Below, in pieces: positions 1-7,309 of a stretch of 64,000 bases of DNA (its first letter is position 1; each line of letters opens with the position of its first letter). Below the pieces are notes generated by a model. It saw only the letters and a program-made list of their open reading frames with translations. It was not told where the DNA came from and made no database searches. Position numbers and translations under genes: made by a program. Location: the NCBI GenBank assembly GCA_951813325.1, contig OX638350.1:2523954-2587953 (forward strand), written 5' to 3'. This DNA is from an uncultured Acidimicrobiales bacterium. GTDB taxonomy: Bacteria; Actinomycetota; Acidimicrobiia; Acidimicrobiales; Bin134.

Positions 1-56
1 ACCAACTGGTCGAAAAACGCCTGTCCTCCCGCCAAGTCGTACACGGAGCGCTCCAC
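1..56 (-). CDS. Truncated-hemoglobin-like globin, 5' fragment (partial at window edge)
   Basis: Reading leftwards from a GTG at 56, the visible residues are MERSVYDLAGGQAFFDQLV. This resembles the start of group I/II truncated hemoglobins, which usually begin with a 'Y..lGG..af..lv..FY' helix. Only 18 codons lie inside the window, so heme ligands cannot be seen. The gene would be divergent from the sixA-like gene, with a 19-bp gap. A small oxygen- or NO-binding globin is the best guess, but the identification rests on one short stretch. Confidence 0.45.
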   Translation of the reverse strand, partial: MERSVYDLAGGQAFFDQL

Positions 57-75
57 CGGCCTAGCGTATTGCGAT

Positions 76-543
76 ATGTCCTCGGTCATCCTCTTGAGGC
101 ACGCCAAATCCGACTGGAACTCGGGCGCGACCGACGACCTCAACCGGCCGCTGGCCGATAGAGGACACCGGGCCGCTGCCGCTGTCGGCGCCTTTCTCGC
201 CGAGGGCGGACACGTGCCCGACCTGGTGCTGTGCTCACCGGCGACCCGAGCCCGCGAGACCCTCAATCTGGCCATGGCCGCCGGGGATTGGAACTGCCCG
301 GCGGAGACGGCCGACGAGCTGTACTACGGGACGGTCGACCAGTTGGTTGCTCTGGCCTGCCAGCGGCGGGTACCGGTAGTCATGCTGGTTGGCCACGAGC
401 CAACCATGTCAGACGCCCTGAAACAGATGACCGGCACCAACCTGCGCATGCCCACCGGAGCCCTGGCCCGGGTGAGTCTCAACCCCGACAACTCCGGCCG
501 GCTGGAATGGCTCATCCCCTCACGCCTGCTGACTGACCGCTAG
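76..543 (+). CDS. sixA: SixA-type phosphohistidine phosphatase
   Basis: A 155-residue histidine phosphatase of the small SixA branch of the phosphoglycerate-mutase-like superfamily. The catalytic RHAKSDW signature lies at residues 8-14, with the nucleophilic His at 9, and the second conserved His is in GHEP at 106-109. A 'LADRGHRAA' segment typical of SixA lies between them. E. coli SixA removes phosphate from histidine phosphotransfer domains; in Actinobacteria the physiological target is usually unknown. The ATG at 76 puts the catalytic motif at the normal distance from the N-terminus. The gene converges on rmuC: the two stop codons share one CTAG at 540-543. Confidence 0.88.
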   Translation: MSSVILLRHAKSDWNSGATDDLNRPLADRGHRAAAAVGAFLAEGGHVPDLVLCSPATRARETLNLAMAAGDWNCPAETADELYYGTVDQLVALACQRRVPVVMLVGHEPTMSDALKQMTGTNLRMPTGALARVSLNPDNSGRLEWLIPSRLLTDR

Positions 544-1946
544 TCGTCCTCAGGATCACTGGCCTCAGTCAACTCCGGCACGGTCGGCTCGGCTGTGGCC
601 TCAACCAACTCGGCCGCGGCCACCATCCGGGGATAAGCCTCCACCGTGCCAGTCGACTCGATCTGCTGGCCTCCCGCGACCACGCCCCAGTCTTCGAACT
701 TGCGGGCCCGGGGCAGCACCCGGCCTTCCAGGGAGCCGATACTCTTGTTGTAGGCATCAACCGCCCGCTTCAACCCTTTGCCTACACCATCCACGTGGCC
801 GGCGTAGGTCTTCAAGCTGGCGTACAGATCGGCGGCCCCATCGGCAATCTGCTGGGCGTTTTCCTGAAGGTCCTGCTGCTGCCATGCCACTGCCACCGTC
901 CGCAGAAATGCCAGCAGCAGGCCAGGGGTGGCGATGAGCACTCGATGCCTCTGCCAGGCGTCCTCCCACAGCGTGGGCTTCACGTCCATGGCGGTGTCCA
1001 GGATGGGATCGGCGGGCACGAACATCACCACGAAATCGGGAGACCCCTCAACCGCATCGGCATAGTCGCGATCCCCCAGAGTCTTGGCATGGCCCATGAG
1101 CGAGTTGGCATGGCTGTCCAGCAATTCGACTTGGCGTTGCTCGTCGTCGGCGTGGTGCGCGTCGAGGTAGGAGCTCAGCGGCGTCTTGGCGTCGATCACC
1201 ACTTTCAGGCCCCCCGGAATGTGGACCACCGCGTCGGGCCGCCCGCGGCTTTCGCCCAAATCGATGGTCTCCTGTTCGACGAAGTCGATGCGCTCGCTAA
1301 GCCCCGACAACTCCAGAATGTTCCTGAGCTGCTGCTCCCCCCATTGACCCCGGATCTGCGGGGAACGCAAGGCCTCGCTAAGGCCCTGGGCCGTGACCCG
1401 AAGTTGGCCCACTTGGTTTCGCAAGACGTCGTAGGCCCCCTTGCGGTCTTTCTCCATCTCGACGACCTGCTTTTCGAACTTCTCCAAGTTCTCCCTGACC
1501 GGTTTGACCAGCTCGTCGATGGCCTGCTGGCGCTTCTCCAGATCGCTGGCGTTGAGCTTTCGCTGCGCATCCAACTGCTCTTTGGCCTGCCTGAGGAACG
1601 CCTCGCTGTTGGCCTTGGTCACGTCATCGGCGATCCCCTTGAACTGGGTCTCCAGCTCCTCGCGGGCCTTGGCCAACTCCTCGTTACGAGCCTGATGATC
1701 GGCTTTGACTCTGTCCAACTCACGCAGCGCGGCCTCCCGCTCGGCCCGCATCTCATCCCGCTCGGCCCGGGCCGCATCGCGCTCGGCCCGCGCCTCGCTG
1801 AGCTGCTGATCGCGCTCGTCAAGCCGAGTCCTTAGCTCACTTGCGGCATCGGCACCCGCGCCACCCTCAGCATGGCGCATTCTCCACACCACAACGGCCA
1901 GGGCAAGCACCAAGACCAAGACAACGATGAGAAGAACAATCTCCAT
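540..1946 (-). CDS. rmuC: DNA recombination protein RmuC
   Basis: 468 residues with the RmuC layout: one N-terminal membrane helix (about residues 2-21), a long Arg/Glu/Ala-rich coiled coil (about 35-190), then the nuclease-like core. The core shows RGQWGEQQL at 199-207 and an IDAKTPLSSY segment at 251-260, which carries the Asp/Lys pair of a PD-(D/E)XK-type active site. RmuC family proteins limit inversion rearrangements at short inverted repeats in E. coli. That is noteworthy here because the window contains a perfect 168-bp inverted pair. The C-terminal tail is acidic. It lies alone between convergent sixA and a divergent LLM oxidoreductase gene. Confidence 0.9.
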   Translation of the reverse strand: MEIVLLIVVLVLVLALAVVVWRMRHAEGGAGADAASELRTRLDERDQQLSEARAERDAARAERDEMRAEREAALRELDRVKADHQARNEELAKAREELETQFKGIADDVTKANSEAFLRQAKEQLDAQRKLNASDLEKRQQAIDELVKPVRENLEKFEKQVVEMEKDRKGAYDVLRNQVGQLRVTAQGLSEALRSPQIRGQWGEQQLRNILELSGLSERIDFVEQETIDLGESRGRPDAVVHIPGGLKVVIDAKTPLSSYLDAHHADDEQRQVELLDSHANSLMGHAKTLGDRDYADAVEGSPDFVVMFVPADPILDTAMDVKPTLWEDAWQRHRVLIATPGLLLAFLRTVAVAWQQQDLQENAQQIADGAADLYASLKTYAGHVDGVGKGLKRAVDAYNKSIGSLEGRVLPRARKFEDWGVVAGGQQIESTGTVEAYPRMVAAAELVEATAEPTVPELTEASDPEDD

Positions 1947-2051
1947 AGGCCCGCCATCCTATGAACCCCCACTGACAGTTTCCGGTAACGCCTACCAACC
2001 GCGGGTTGACCTAACCTCCAACCGGCCCGAAGAACGACGAGGAGGCTCTCC

Positions 2052-3128
2052 ATGCGCCAGATGAACGAACTCGGTTTCTACACCTTGGCGGGGGCGCCGG
2101 AGTCGCCTCGGGAGTTGATCGACGAGGTCCGCCAGGCCGAGGAGCTGGGCATCGGCAACGTGTTCATCAGCGAGCGGTTCAACATCAAAGAGGCGGCCAC
2201 CCTGTCGGGGGCGGTCGGCGTGGCGGCCGAGAGCATGGGCATCGCCACCGCGGCCACCAACCACCACACCCGCCATCCCGTGGTGACCGCGGCCTACGCC
2301 ATGACCATGCACAAGCTCACCGGCGGTCGCTTCTGCCTCGGCCTCGGCCGGGGAGTCGACCGCTTGTCCCAGGCGTTCGGACTGCCCCCCATCACCACCG
2401 CCCAGATGGAGGACTTCGCGGGCATCATGCGCCGGCTGTGGCAGGGCGAGGCCATCTTCAACCACGAAGGCCCGATCGGCAGCTACCCGGTGCTGACCCT
2501 CATGGGGGCCAGCAGCGAGCACATCCCCATGGCCCTCACCGCCTTCGGTCCCAACTCCCTGGCCCTGGGCGGACGCTGCTTCGACGCGGTGGTGCTGCAC
2601 ACCTTCTTCACCGACGAGACCACCGCTCGGGTGGTTAGCGAGGTCAAGCAGGCCGCAGAACAAGCAGATCGCGATCCGGCCTCGGTGAAGGTGTGGTCGT
2701 GCTTCGCTACCATCGGCGACCACCTCCCCGAAGACGTGAGGCTCAAAAAGACGGTGGGCCGCATGGCCACCTACCTCCAGGGCTACCCCGAGCTCATGGC
2801 CCGCACCAACAACTGGGACCAAGCCGCGCTGGAGCGGTTCCTAGCCGACGAGCTGGTGGCCGACTTCCAAGGCGCCATCGACCAAGCAGCCACCACCGAG
2901 CAGCTCGAGCACATCGCCACCCTCATCCCCGACGAGTGGCTCGCCCCCGCCGCCACCGGCACCTCCGCCCAATGCGTCGAGAAAATCCGCGGCCAGTTCG
3001 ACTTAGGCTGCGACGGCGTCATCCTCCACGGCGCCAGCCCCGCCCAACTCCACCCCATCGTCACCGAATACGCCCGCACCCGCCCCACAGGGAAATTCGA
3101 CCACCTCCCCGCCAACCCCGGCGGGTGA
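2052..3128 (+). CDS. LLM-class F420-dependent oxidoreductase (TIGR03857-like)
   Basis: A 358-residue luciferase-like monooxygenase-fold protein. The N-terminus (ELGFYTLAGAPESPRELIDE), the 'ISERFNIKEAATLSG' strand and 'TNHHTRHP' closely resemble the mycobacterial TIGR03857 group as I remember it, whose members are thought to use cofactor F420 rather than FMN. The barrel motif GGRFCLGLGRGVDR is at about residues 91-104. The substrate cannot be told from sequence. The start at 2052 is supported by GAGGAGG about 6-8 bases upstream (2038-2045). It is not obviously in an operon with what follows. The 3' end is very C-rich, which is a codon-usage effect rather than a repeat. Confidence 0.88.
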   Translation: MRQMNELGFYTLAGAPESPRELIDEVRQAEELGIGNVFISERFNIKEAATLSGAVGVAAESMGIATAATNHHTRHPVVTAAYAMTMHKLTGGRFCLGLGRGVDRLSQAFGLPPITTAQMEDFAGIMRRLWQGEAIFNHEGPIGSYPVLTLMGASSEHIPMALTAFGPNSLALGGRCFDAVVLHTFFTDETTARVVSEVKQAAEQADRDPASVKVWSCFATIGDHLPEDVRLKKTVGRMATYLQGYPELMARTNNWDQAALERFLADELVADFQGAIDQAATTEQLEHIATLIPDEWLAPAATGTSAQCVEKIRGQFDLGCDGVILHGASPAQLHPIVTEYARTRPTGKFDHLPANPGG

Positions 3129-3216
3129 GGGATGTGCTGGTGGGATGCTCCAAACAGCAATTGATCTTTTTGCAAGCCTCTCCTTCAGATCAGCACCAAA
3201 CCACTACCTATCTCAA

Positions 3217-3318
3217 AAACCTTGACCCGCGACAGGTTCTAGGCCGAGAAATGATCGAAGTAATCTTGGCCGCACAAGTCGTGTACCGGGTCAAGGTTTC
3301 TTGCCCAGGTCAAGGTTT
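3217..3318. repeat. Inverted and direct repeats between LLM gene and GNAT remnant
   Basis: A perfect 13-bp inverted repeat: AAACCTTGACCCG at 3217-3229 and its complement CGGGTCAAGGTTT at 3287-3299, 57 bp apart. The second arm is partly repeated directly 19 bp downstream: GGTCAAGGTTT at 3289-3299 and again at 3308-3318. The block occupies most of the 172-bp gene-free gap at 3129-3300, where base composition also falls. It could be an operator, a promoter with two -35-like TTGACC cores, or the scar of a mobile element. Confidence 0.5.
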
Positions 3319-3912
3319 GGGGGGAGACACTCGCGGCTCCGACCGGTCAAGCCAAAGGACTACGCGTTCCTCTACGATCTTTCCGTCGAGTCAGCACTAC
3401 GCGGTACCTGGCGGTTCTACAGCGCGCCTCCGTCACCCGAGGAATTCGACCGGACGCTTTGGGCAGACGTGCTCGCCCAATTCATCGTCGAAAACGCTAA
3501 GGGAGACCCTGTCGGCCTCGCCGGGTGCTACGGAGCGGACTTCCGCAGCGGGTACGGCTACATCGGCTTCATACTCAGTGAGCCAGGGCGGCTCTCCGTA
3601 TGGCCGCTTGAGGCCGGTGGTCTCTTCGTTGACTAACTGTTCGAGACGTTTCGGTTCCGAAAGCTGTACGGCGAGGGGCCCGACCTCGCGTTTGACCAGA
3701 TCACAGCAGGCTTCGGTGCCTACTTCGCAGAGAAAGGCCGACTCTGCAAACACGTTCTCGTGCACGGTGGTTACCGCGACTGGATCACGATCGCTATCTA
3801 CGCCGACCAGTGGGCGGACATCCGGGCCACGCAGAATCGGCGGCGAACGCTCTTGGCCGCGGAGTTTCAAGGAGGAGACGATGCCCAACGAGCGTCCCTT
3901 GACACAGCTTGA
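3301..3912 (+). pseudogene. GNAT acetyltransferase-like gene interrupted by an in-frame TAA
   Basis: The frame starting around TTG 3301 encodes 'RLRPVKPKDYAFLYDLSVESALRGTWRF' and 'FIVENAKGDPVGLAGCYGADFRSGYGYIGFIL' (both split across a GNAT-like N-terminal half). It then meets TAA at 3634-3636 and continues in the same frame as LFETFRFRKLYGEG, typical of the C-terminal half of RimJ/RimL-type N-acetyltransferases, to TGA at 3910-3912. A Tyr is expected at the stop, and TAC or TAT to TAA is a single substitution. The uninterrupted product would be about 203 residues. It overlaps the next small gene by 32 bases. The start codon is uncertain. TAA is not known to be recoded in bacteria, so a nonsense mutation or sequencing error is likeliest. 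Confidence 0.65.
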
Positions 3913-4018
3913 GGTCTTCGAAGCCCTCGTCGAACTTGACCGGATCGCGCCGTGGACTCTCGATGACAACTTCGCAGCAGACCTGCGTTCTGAGGCTGAT
4001 GTCGCCTACTTCCGCTAA
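3881..4018 (+). CDS. Small hypothetical protein (45 aa)
   Basis: A short open frame with a strong ribosome binding site (AAGGAGGA at 3869-3876) directly before ATG 3881. The product begins MPNERPLTQLEVFEALVELD and ends in DVAYFR. I recognise no domain. It overlaps the end of the interrupted GNAT frame and precedes the carrier-protein-like gene, so it could be a translational linker in a three-gene operon. It could also be the remains of a longer protein, since 45 residues is short and it stops abruptly. Confidence 0.45.
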   Translation: MPNERPLTQLEVFEALVELDRIAPWTLDDNFAADLRSEADVAYFR

Positions 4019-4076
4019 CATTTTAGCGCTGAGCGCTGGCGGCCTCCGAGTGAGAAGGCGACCAGCGAAGGACCAG

Positions 4077-4292
4077 ATGATGCTTGACTACGCCGACTTC
4101 ATGGAACGAGTTCAGCGAACAGTGAATTGGGATTTCCGGATCCCCGACCCGAGATGCCGCCTCGACGAAGCCGAGCTCGATTCCCTGGAAAAATTTGAGC
4201 TGGTACTCGTCCTGGAGGATAGCGGCAACATCCTCGACGACGATCTCACCCGGGTCGAAACCTTTGGTGATCTCGTCGCGGCTTTGCGGTGA
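4077..4292 (+). CDS. Acyl-carrier-protein-like protein
   Basis: 71 residues with the shape of a small carrier protein: an N-terminal helix (DYADFMERVQ), a loop, then LDSLEKFELVLVLED, which matches the phosphopantetheine attachment segment (D-S-L with the Ser at about 39) followed by the hydrophobic/acidic helix II. The end, 'VETFGDLVAALR', matches the usual C-terminal 'tvgdL...l' helix. GAAGGA lies at 4067-4072, just upstream; ATG at 4077 and 4080 are both possible starts. It sits downstream of the GNAT remnant. An acyltransferase beside a carrier protein suggests a small acyl-modification or specialised-metabolite cassette, now apparently inactivated. Confidence 0.6.
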   Translation: MMLDYADFMERVQRTVNWDFRIPDPRCRLDEAELDSLEKFELVLVLEDSGNILDDDLTRVETFGDLVAALR

Positions 4293-4374
4293 CCATGACG
4301 GCGCTGGAGCGCTCGATCGATCGTTCTCCTGTCCGGCTTCGCCCTGCTTCGCTCCTCGTGTCAGGAGTTCTGCC

Positions 4375-5955
4375 GTGACCCTCGTGCGGCATCTGTGGTC
4401 GTTGGTGTTGCTGTGCGCGTGCGTGACGGCGTGCGCCAACAACGCCTCCACGGACTCTGCTCAAGACACGTGGTCCTCAACGTCGCCTTCTACCACGAGT
4501 AGCTTGGACACCCAGGTGACCTCGTCGCCGACCGCAGCCACGTCTTCCTCGACGTCGCCTTCTACCACGAGTAGCCCCGAACCGACGTCCGATACGACAT
4601 CCACCGAACCGCCCCCGCCGATCTCGACCGGAAAAGCTCCACCCGAGATGGTCGATGATCGAGGTACGAGCGCGATTCCGAAAGCGGCGCAGGAGCTTCT
4701 TCCGGGCGAGCTATTCCACGGGCTGACTGACCGCGGCGAGCAGCCGTTCGAAGTTCTAATCGCGAAACAAGACGCGATCTTGGCCGGTGAGAAGTCTTAC
4801 ATCCGGGGCTCGCTGCACTGTCTGGGTCCGTCGCGGGAGATGGAGGAGGGTCTTCTGCCCGGCGTGTGTGAGGTGTCTCAAGTCGAGATGAGCGTCTGGC
4901 CGGTCGATGCTGAGCAGGCAGTGCGACAGGTGCTGCTTGGGGTCGCCGACAGTGGCGAGTTTGGAGCGCTGTTCCAAGTAGATGCTGCGAATGAATACGC
5001 CATTTCGCTCGACATCGCTACGGTCGCTGGCGATACGTACCGCTATCCACCTGGCAACGACTCGCTGAGTCTGAGCGTGTTCAGCAGATCCGGTAATGCG
5101 ATGCTCGTCGATGAGGCCCGTCTAAACGGTGGCGTTCGGGCTGCCGACAAAGCAGTCGAGCTTTCATACGGTGACGGTCCGGACGAGGTCGGTCGAGTTG
5201 CGGGTGAGGGTCGAGCGGCTCTAGGCCCGTCATCGTTCGTGATTGACGATGGCGGCGCGGTCTATATAGCCGACTGGCTGCACGGCCGGAACCTGATCGT
5301 CTCGGACGGCAAAGTCATCGGGGAGCAGCGAACGGGCGTCGAGCGGCCCTACGACCTAGCACGGGCAGCAGGCCGCACTTTCGTGGCAACGCTGGGACTC
5401 GATGCCGAGGTATTGGTTGTCGACGACAGCGGCGTCGTGACTCACTCCGATGTGGTGCCGTTCGGGGTCGCCTACCGCATCGATACCGAGCCGGGTGCTG
5501 ATGGCGTCTCCGTCGTAGTTGGCCCGAGCACGAGAGTCACCGCAGACCCAAATAGCGCAGGCGTCACCGATTATCGTCAACGACTGGCCCTCGATGCTGA
5601 AGCGGGTGTGATTAGGGCTTCGCTCAGCAACAACAGATTGCTGGTCGCTCTGGACGGCGCAGCATCGGCGTACTCCATGCCTGACGGCTGGCGACTTGGC
5701 TCGCTCTTCTTTGATGCGGAACGAGCCGACGGCGGCCATGTGGTTGCAATGGTAGCGACCAACGACGCTTCGAGCTTCACGCTCGTTGCGAGCATCGACG
5801 CAGCGGGAGACGTGACCGGGGTGCACCTATTGCCGATGCCCACTATCGAACAGGACGTCTTTCCCGCGGGTGCTCGCTGGGACCAGACCAGAGAGGCTGT
5901 CGTCGTGAACGTGTCGAACGCGAATGCCTTCCGCCTCGAGTGGTACGATCTGTAA
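4375..5955 (+). CDS. Secreted lipoprotein with beta-propeller-like C-terminal region
   Basis: The start was moved to GTG 4375, which follows AGGAG at 4363-4367 and gives a clean lipoprotein signal: LVRHLWSLVLLCACVTAC, lipobox VTAC with Cys at about residue 21. A Ser/Thr/Pro linker follows, in which the TSPSTTSS-coding DNA occurs twice (near 4480-4505 and 4551-4576). After that comes a globular region of about 400 residues. Short repeated strands such as 'SFVIDDGGAVYIADWLHG', 'DLARAAGRTFVATLG' and 'AEVLVVDDSGVV' suggest an NHL- or WD-like propeller, but I cannot name a family. Mature length is about 506 residues. Base composition is less GC-rich than that of the flanking catabolic genes, fitting an accessory region. 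Confidence 0.75.
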   Translation: MTLVRHLWSLVLLCACVTACANNASTDSAQDTWSSTSPSTTSSLDTQVTSSPTAATSSSTSPSTTSSPEPTSDTTSTEPPPPISTGKAPPEMVDDRGTSAIPKAAQELLPGELFHGLTDRGEQPFEVLIAKQDAILAGEKSYIRGSLHCLGPSREMEEGLLPGVCEVSQVEMSVWPVDAEQAVRQVLLGVADSGEFGALFQVDAANEYAISLDIATVAGDTYRYPPGNDSLSLSVFSRSGNAMLVDEARLNGGVRAADKAVELSYGDGPDEVGRVAGEGRAALGPSSFVIDDGGAVYIADWLHGRNLIVSDGKVIGEQRTGVERPYDLARAAGRTFVATLGLDAEVLVVDDSGVVTHSDVVPFGVAYRIDTEPGADGVSVVVGPSTRVTADPNSAGVTDYRQRLALDAEAGVIRASLSNNRLLVALDGAASAYSMPDGWRLGSLFFDAERADGGHVVAMVATNDASSFTLVASIDAAGDVTGVHLLPMPTIEQDVFPAGARWDQTREAVVVNVSNANAFRLEWYDL

Positions 5956-5996
5956 CTGGCCGAATTCTGATCAACTACCCGGTTCCAAAGAGGGTG

Positions 5997-6158
5997 ATGA
6001 TGGGACATTCCACCACTACGAGGAGGGAGACAGGAAAGGCACGGCGTCGGAAGTCCGCGTCGGCAGCTGCTGGTCTCGCCGCTGCTGTGGCGGTGGTTCC
6101 GCTCGTCGGCCCTGCCTCGCCAGCTGAAGGCGCGGCGACCTGGAGTCAGAACAACTGA
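5997..6158 (+). CDS. Short Arg-rich signal-peptide protein, probably truncated
   Basis: ATG 5997 (or 6000) is preceded by GAGGG. The 53-residue product has a basic n-region with RRETGKARRRK, a hydrophobic core (AAAGLAAAVAVVPLVG) and an Ala-rich cleavage region, then ends seven to eight residues into the mature part (ATWSQNN, TGA). Beyond the stop a shifted frame encodes YYLAGAASKAKASAYVGEGY, which looks protein-like. This may be a secreted peptide gene disrupted by a nonsense change or frameshift. I could not assign a family; a lactococcin-972-like bacteriocin was considered but not supported. Confidence 0.35.
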   Translation: MMGHSTTTRRETGKARRRKSASAAAGLAAAVAVVPLVGPASPAEGAATWSQNN

Positions 6159-6237
6159 GACTACAGCGGCAGCTCGGCAGATACTACCTGGCCGGGGCGG
6201 CGTCGAAGGCCAAAGCGAGCGCCTACGTCGGTGAGGG

Positions 6238-6537
6238 CTACGAGTGGGCGAGCAGCAGTCGGGTTTCTAACGCTTCGGCGCTCCGCTGCAAGGTTCGGGC
6301 GGTGGGGCTGACCGACCCTCGCTCGATGCGGCTGATATCTCCCTGGTCGACCCCGCAGCGCTCTGCCAACTCCGCCTGCGTCAGGCCAAGCCCCTCACGC
6401 AGTCTCACAACCTGCATGGCGATGTCGTAGGCCTGCTCGAAGACGTCTCGCTGGGCCTCAGCATCATCGCCAAGCCTTGCACGGCGCTCGGCGGTCACAT
6501 CGCTATAGGTCGGGGACATTTCTCGCTCTACCTCCAC
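6238..6537 (-). CDS. XRE-family helix-turn-helix regulator
   Basis: 99 residues (93 if ATG 6519 is used). The Cro/C1-type HTH is evident: VRLREGLGLTQAELAERCGV followed by QGDISRIERGSVSPTARTL, about residues 43-83, the standard two-helix DNA-binding core. Such proteins are often the antitoxin of HigBA-type pairs, and the N-terminal extension with 'YDIAMQVVRLREG' is common in that group. No toxin gene is visible on either side. GTG 6537 lies 5 bases after a TATAGT hexamer and could be leaderless; ATG 6519 has a GGAGG 11 bases upstream. The choice is open. Confidence 0.8.
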   Translation of the reverse strand: MEVEREMSPTYSDVTAERRARLGDDAEAQRDVFEQAYDIAMQVVRLREGLGLTQAELAERCGVDQGDISRIERGSVSPTARTLQRSAEALETRLLLAHS

Positions 6538-6754
6538 ATAGCACTATATGGGGTTGGCCCATATCGGCAACGGCCCGCAGGCACAGCGCTGCCTCAGATT
6601 TATCCGCGCCGCCTTCTTGCTTTGAACTCGGCTAGCGCTCGCCTCGGCGTTTGAATTCTGGTAGTCCAGAGCCAGAACGACAGATAACGTTTAGATCCTT
6701 CCCCCTAACTGAAACCCAGAAAAGATAGGGTGATCTTGTGGGCGACGCAATGCC

Positions 6755-6904
6755 GGGCTTCACCCACAAGGCAGAACCCGGCAACAGCAATCGAGCCCAC
6801 GCTGCGCACGGCCCGACGGAGGAATCTCTCGTCGGTGGCGACCCGCGACTGTCATCGGAGACCAGCACCATCTCCCGGAACTCCGACGAATACGAAAACG
6901 GCAT
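6755..6904 (-). pseudogene. Possible degenerate IS3-type OrfA transposase N-terminus
   Basis: Leftward from ATG 6904 the frame begins MPFSYSSEFREMVL, close to the 'YP.EFR...v' start of IS3-family OrfA proteins. Further on, SV, an Ala four residues later and WVK thirteen residues after that keep the spacing of the OrfA helix-turn-helix (SV...A............WVK). Between them the sequence no longer matches, so this would be a decayed fragment. It sits in the 432-bp stretch between 6538 and 6969, in which I see no intact gene. This is a pattern match by eye only. Confidence 0.3.
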
Positions 6905-6969
6905 CCCTGCACCTCCCAGCACGGAACACCGCCACTCTCACATACCAAGACCGAAAAAAGGTGGACAGA

Positions 6970-7188
6970 TCAGATGACCAAAAAACGGGGTCCGGCCACG
7001 TCCACACCGAACAAGCACCGGTAGGTGTTCAACAGATTCTCCTGATCGGCGATCAGCCGATCCCGTTGCTCCATATCAGAAACCGACTGCGCCGAAACCG
7101 TTGGCCCTGCTGCCCCCAGCACAGCCACCACCAGCGCCACCGCCACCACAACGCCGATCTGGACACGCTGTTTTGCCATCGCCAACAT
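6970..7188 (-). CDS. Short secreted protein with 'LLNTYRCLF' module
   Basis: The frame stays open well upstream, but ATG 7188 has TGGGAG 6 bases before it and begins a good signal peptide: MLAMAKQRVQIGVVVAVALV then VAVLGAAGPTVSAQS. The mature part is only about 37 residues: an amphipathic helix (MEQRDRLIADQENLLNTYRCLFGVD) and a short tail. The same module, ending in NDYRCLFAID, occurs after the signal peptide of the Rpf-like protein at 57181-58158. There it is followed by a linker and two enzyme domains. The protein here is therefore either a stand-alone version of the module or a truncated paralog. It is divergent from the coiled-coil gene at 7310. Confidence 0.6.
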   Translation of the reverse strand: MLAMAKQRVQIGVVVAVALVVAVLGAAGPTVSAQSVSDMEQRDRLIADQENLLNTYRCLFGVDVAGPRFLVI

Positions 7189-7309
7189 GCGAACTCCCAC
7201 TGTAGAAGGGCAACGGTGGTTGAAACACTCTGTGTTCAACGGTAGGTTTGGCCTCAACCACTCGGGGACGTGGACCAGTCCTCCGCCAAATTCAACATGG
7301 AGGCCGGCT

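Noticed and set aside
2900..3128. C-rich 3' end of the LLM gene as a possible structured element
   Set aside because: The pattern follows third-position C in codons and recurs at the ends of several genes here (for example about 10200-10390 and 53400-53640).
3634..3636. In-frame TAA in the GNAT gene considered as a recoded codon
   Set aside because: UGA and UAG can be recoded in bacteria or archaea, but I know of no natural UAA recoding that would apply, and no recoding element was seen. Treated as a nonsense mutation or sequencing error.
6156..6158. TGA ending the short signal-peptide protein considered as a second selenocysteine codon
   Set aside because: No SECIS-like hairpin was recognised after it, and the same-frame continuation becomes Arg/Pro-rich without protein character.
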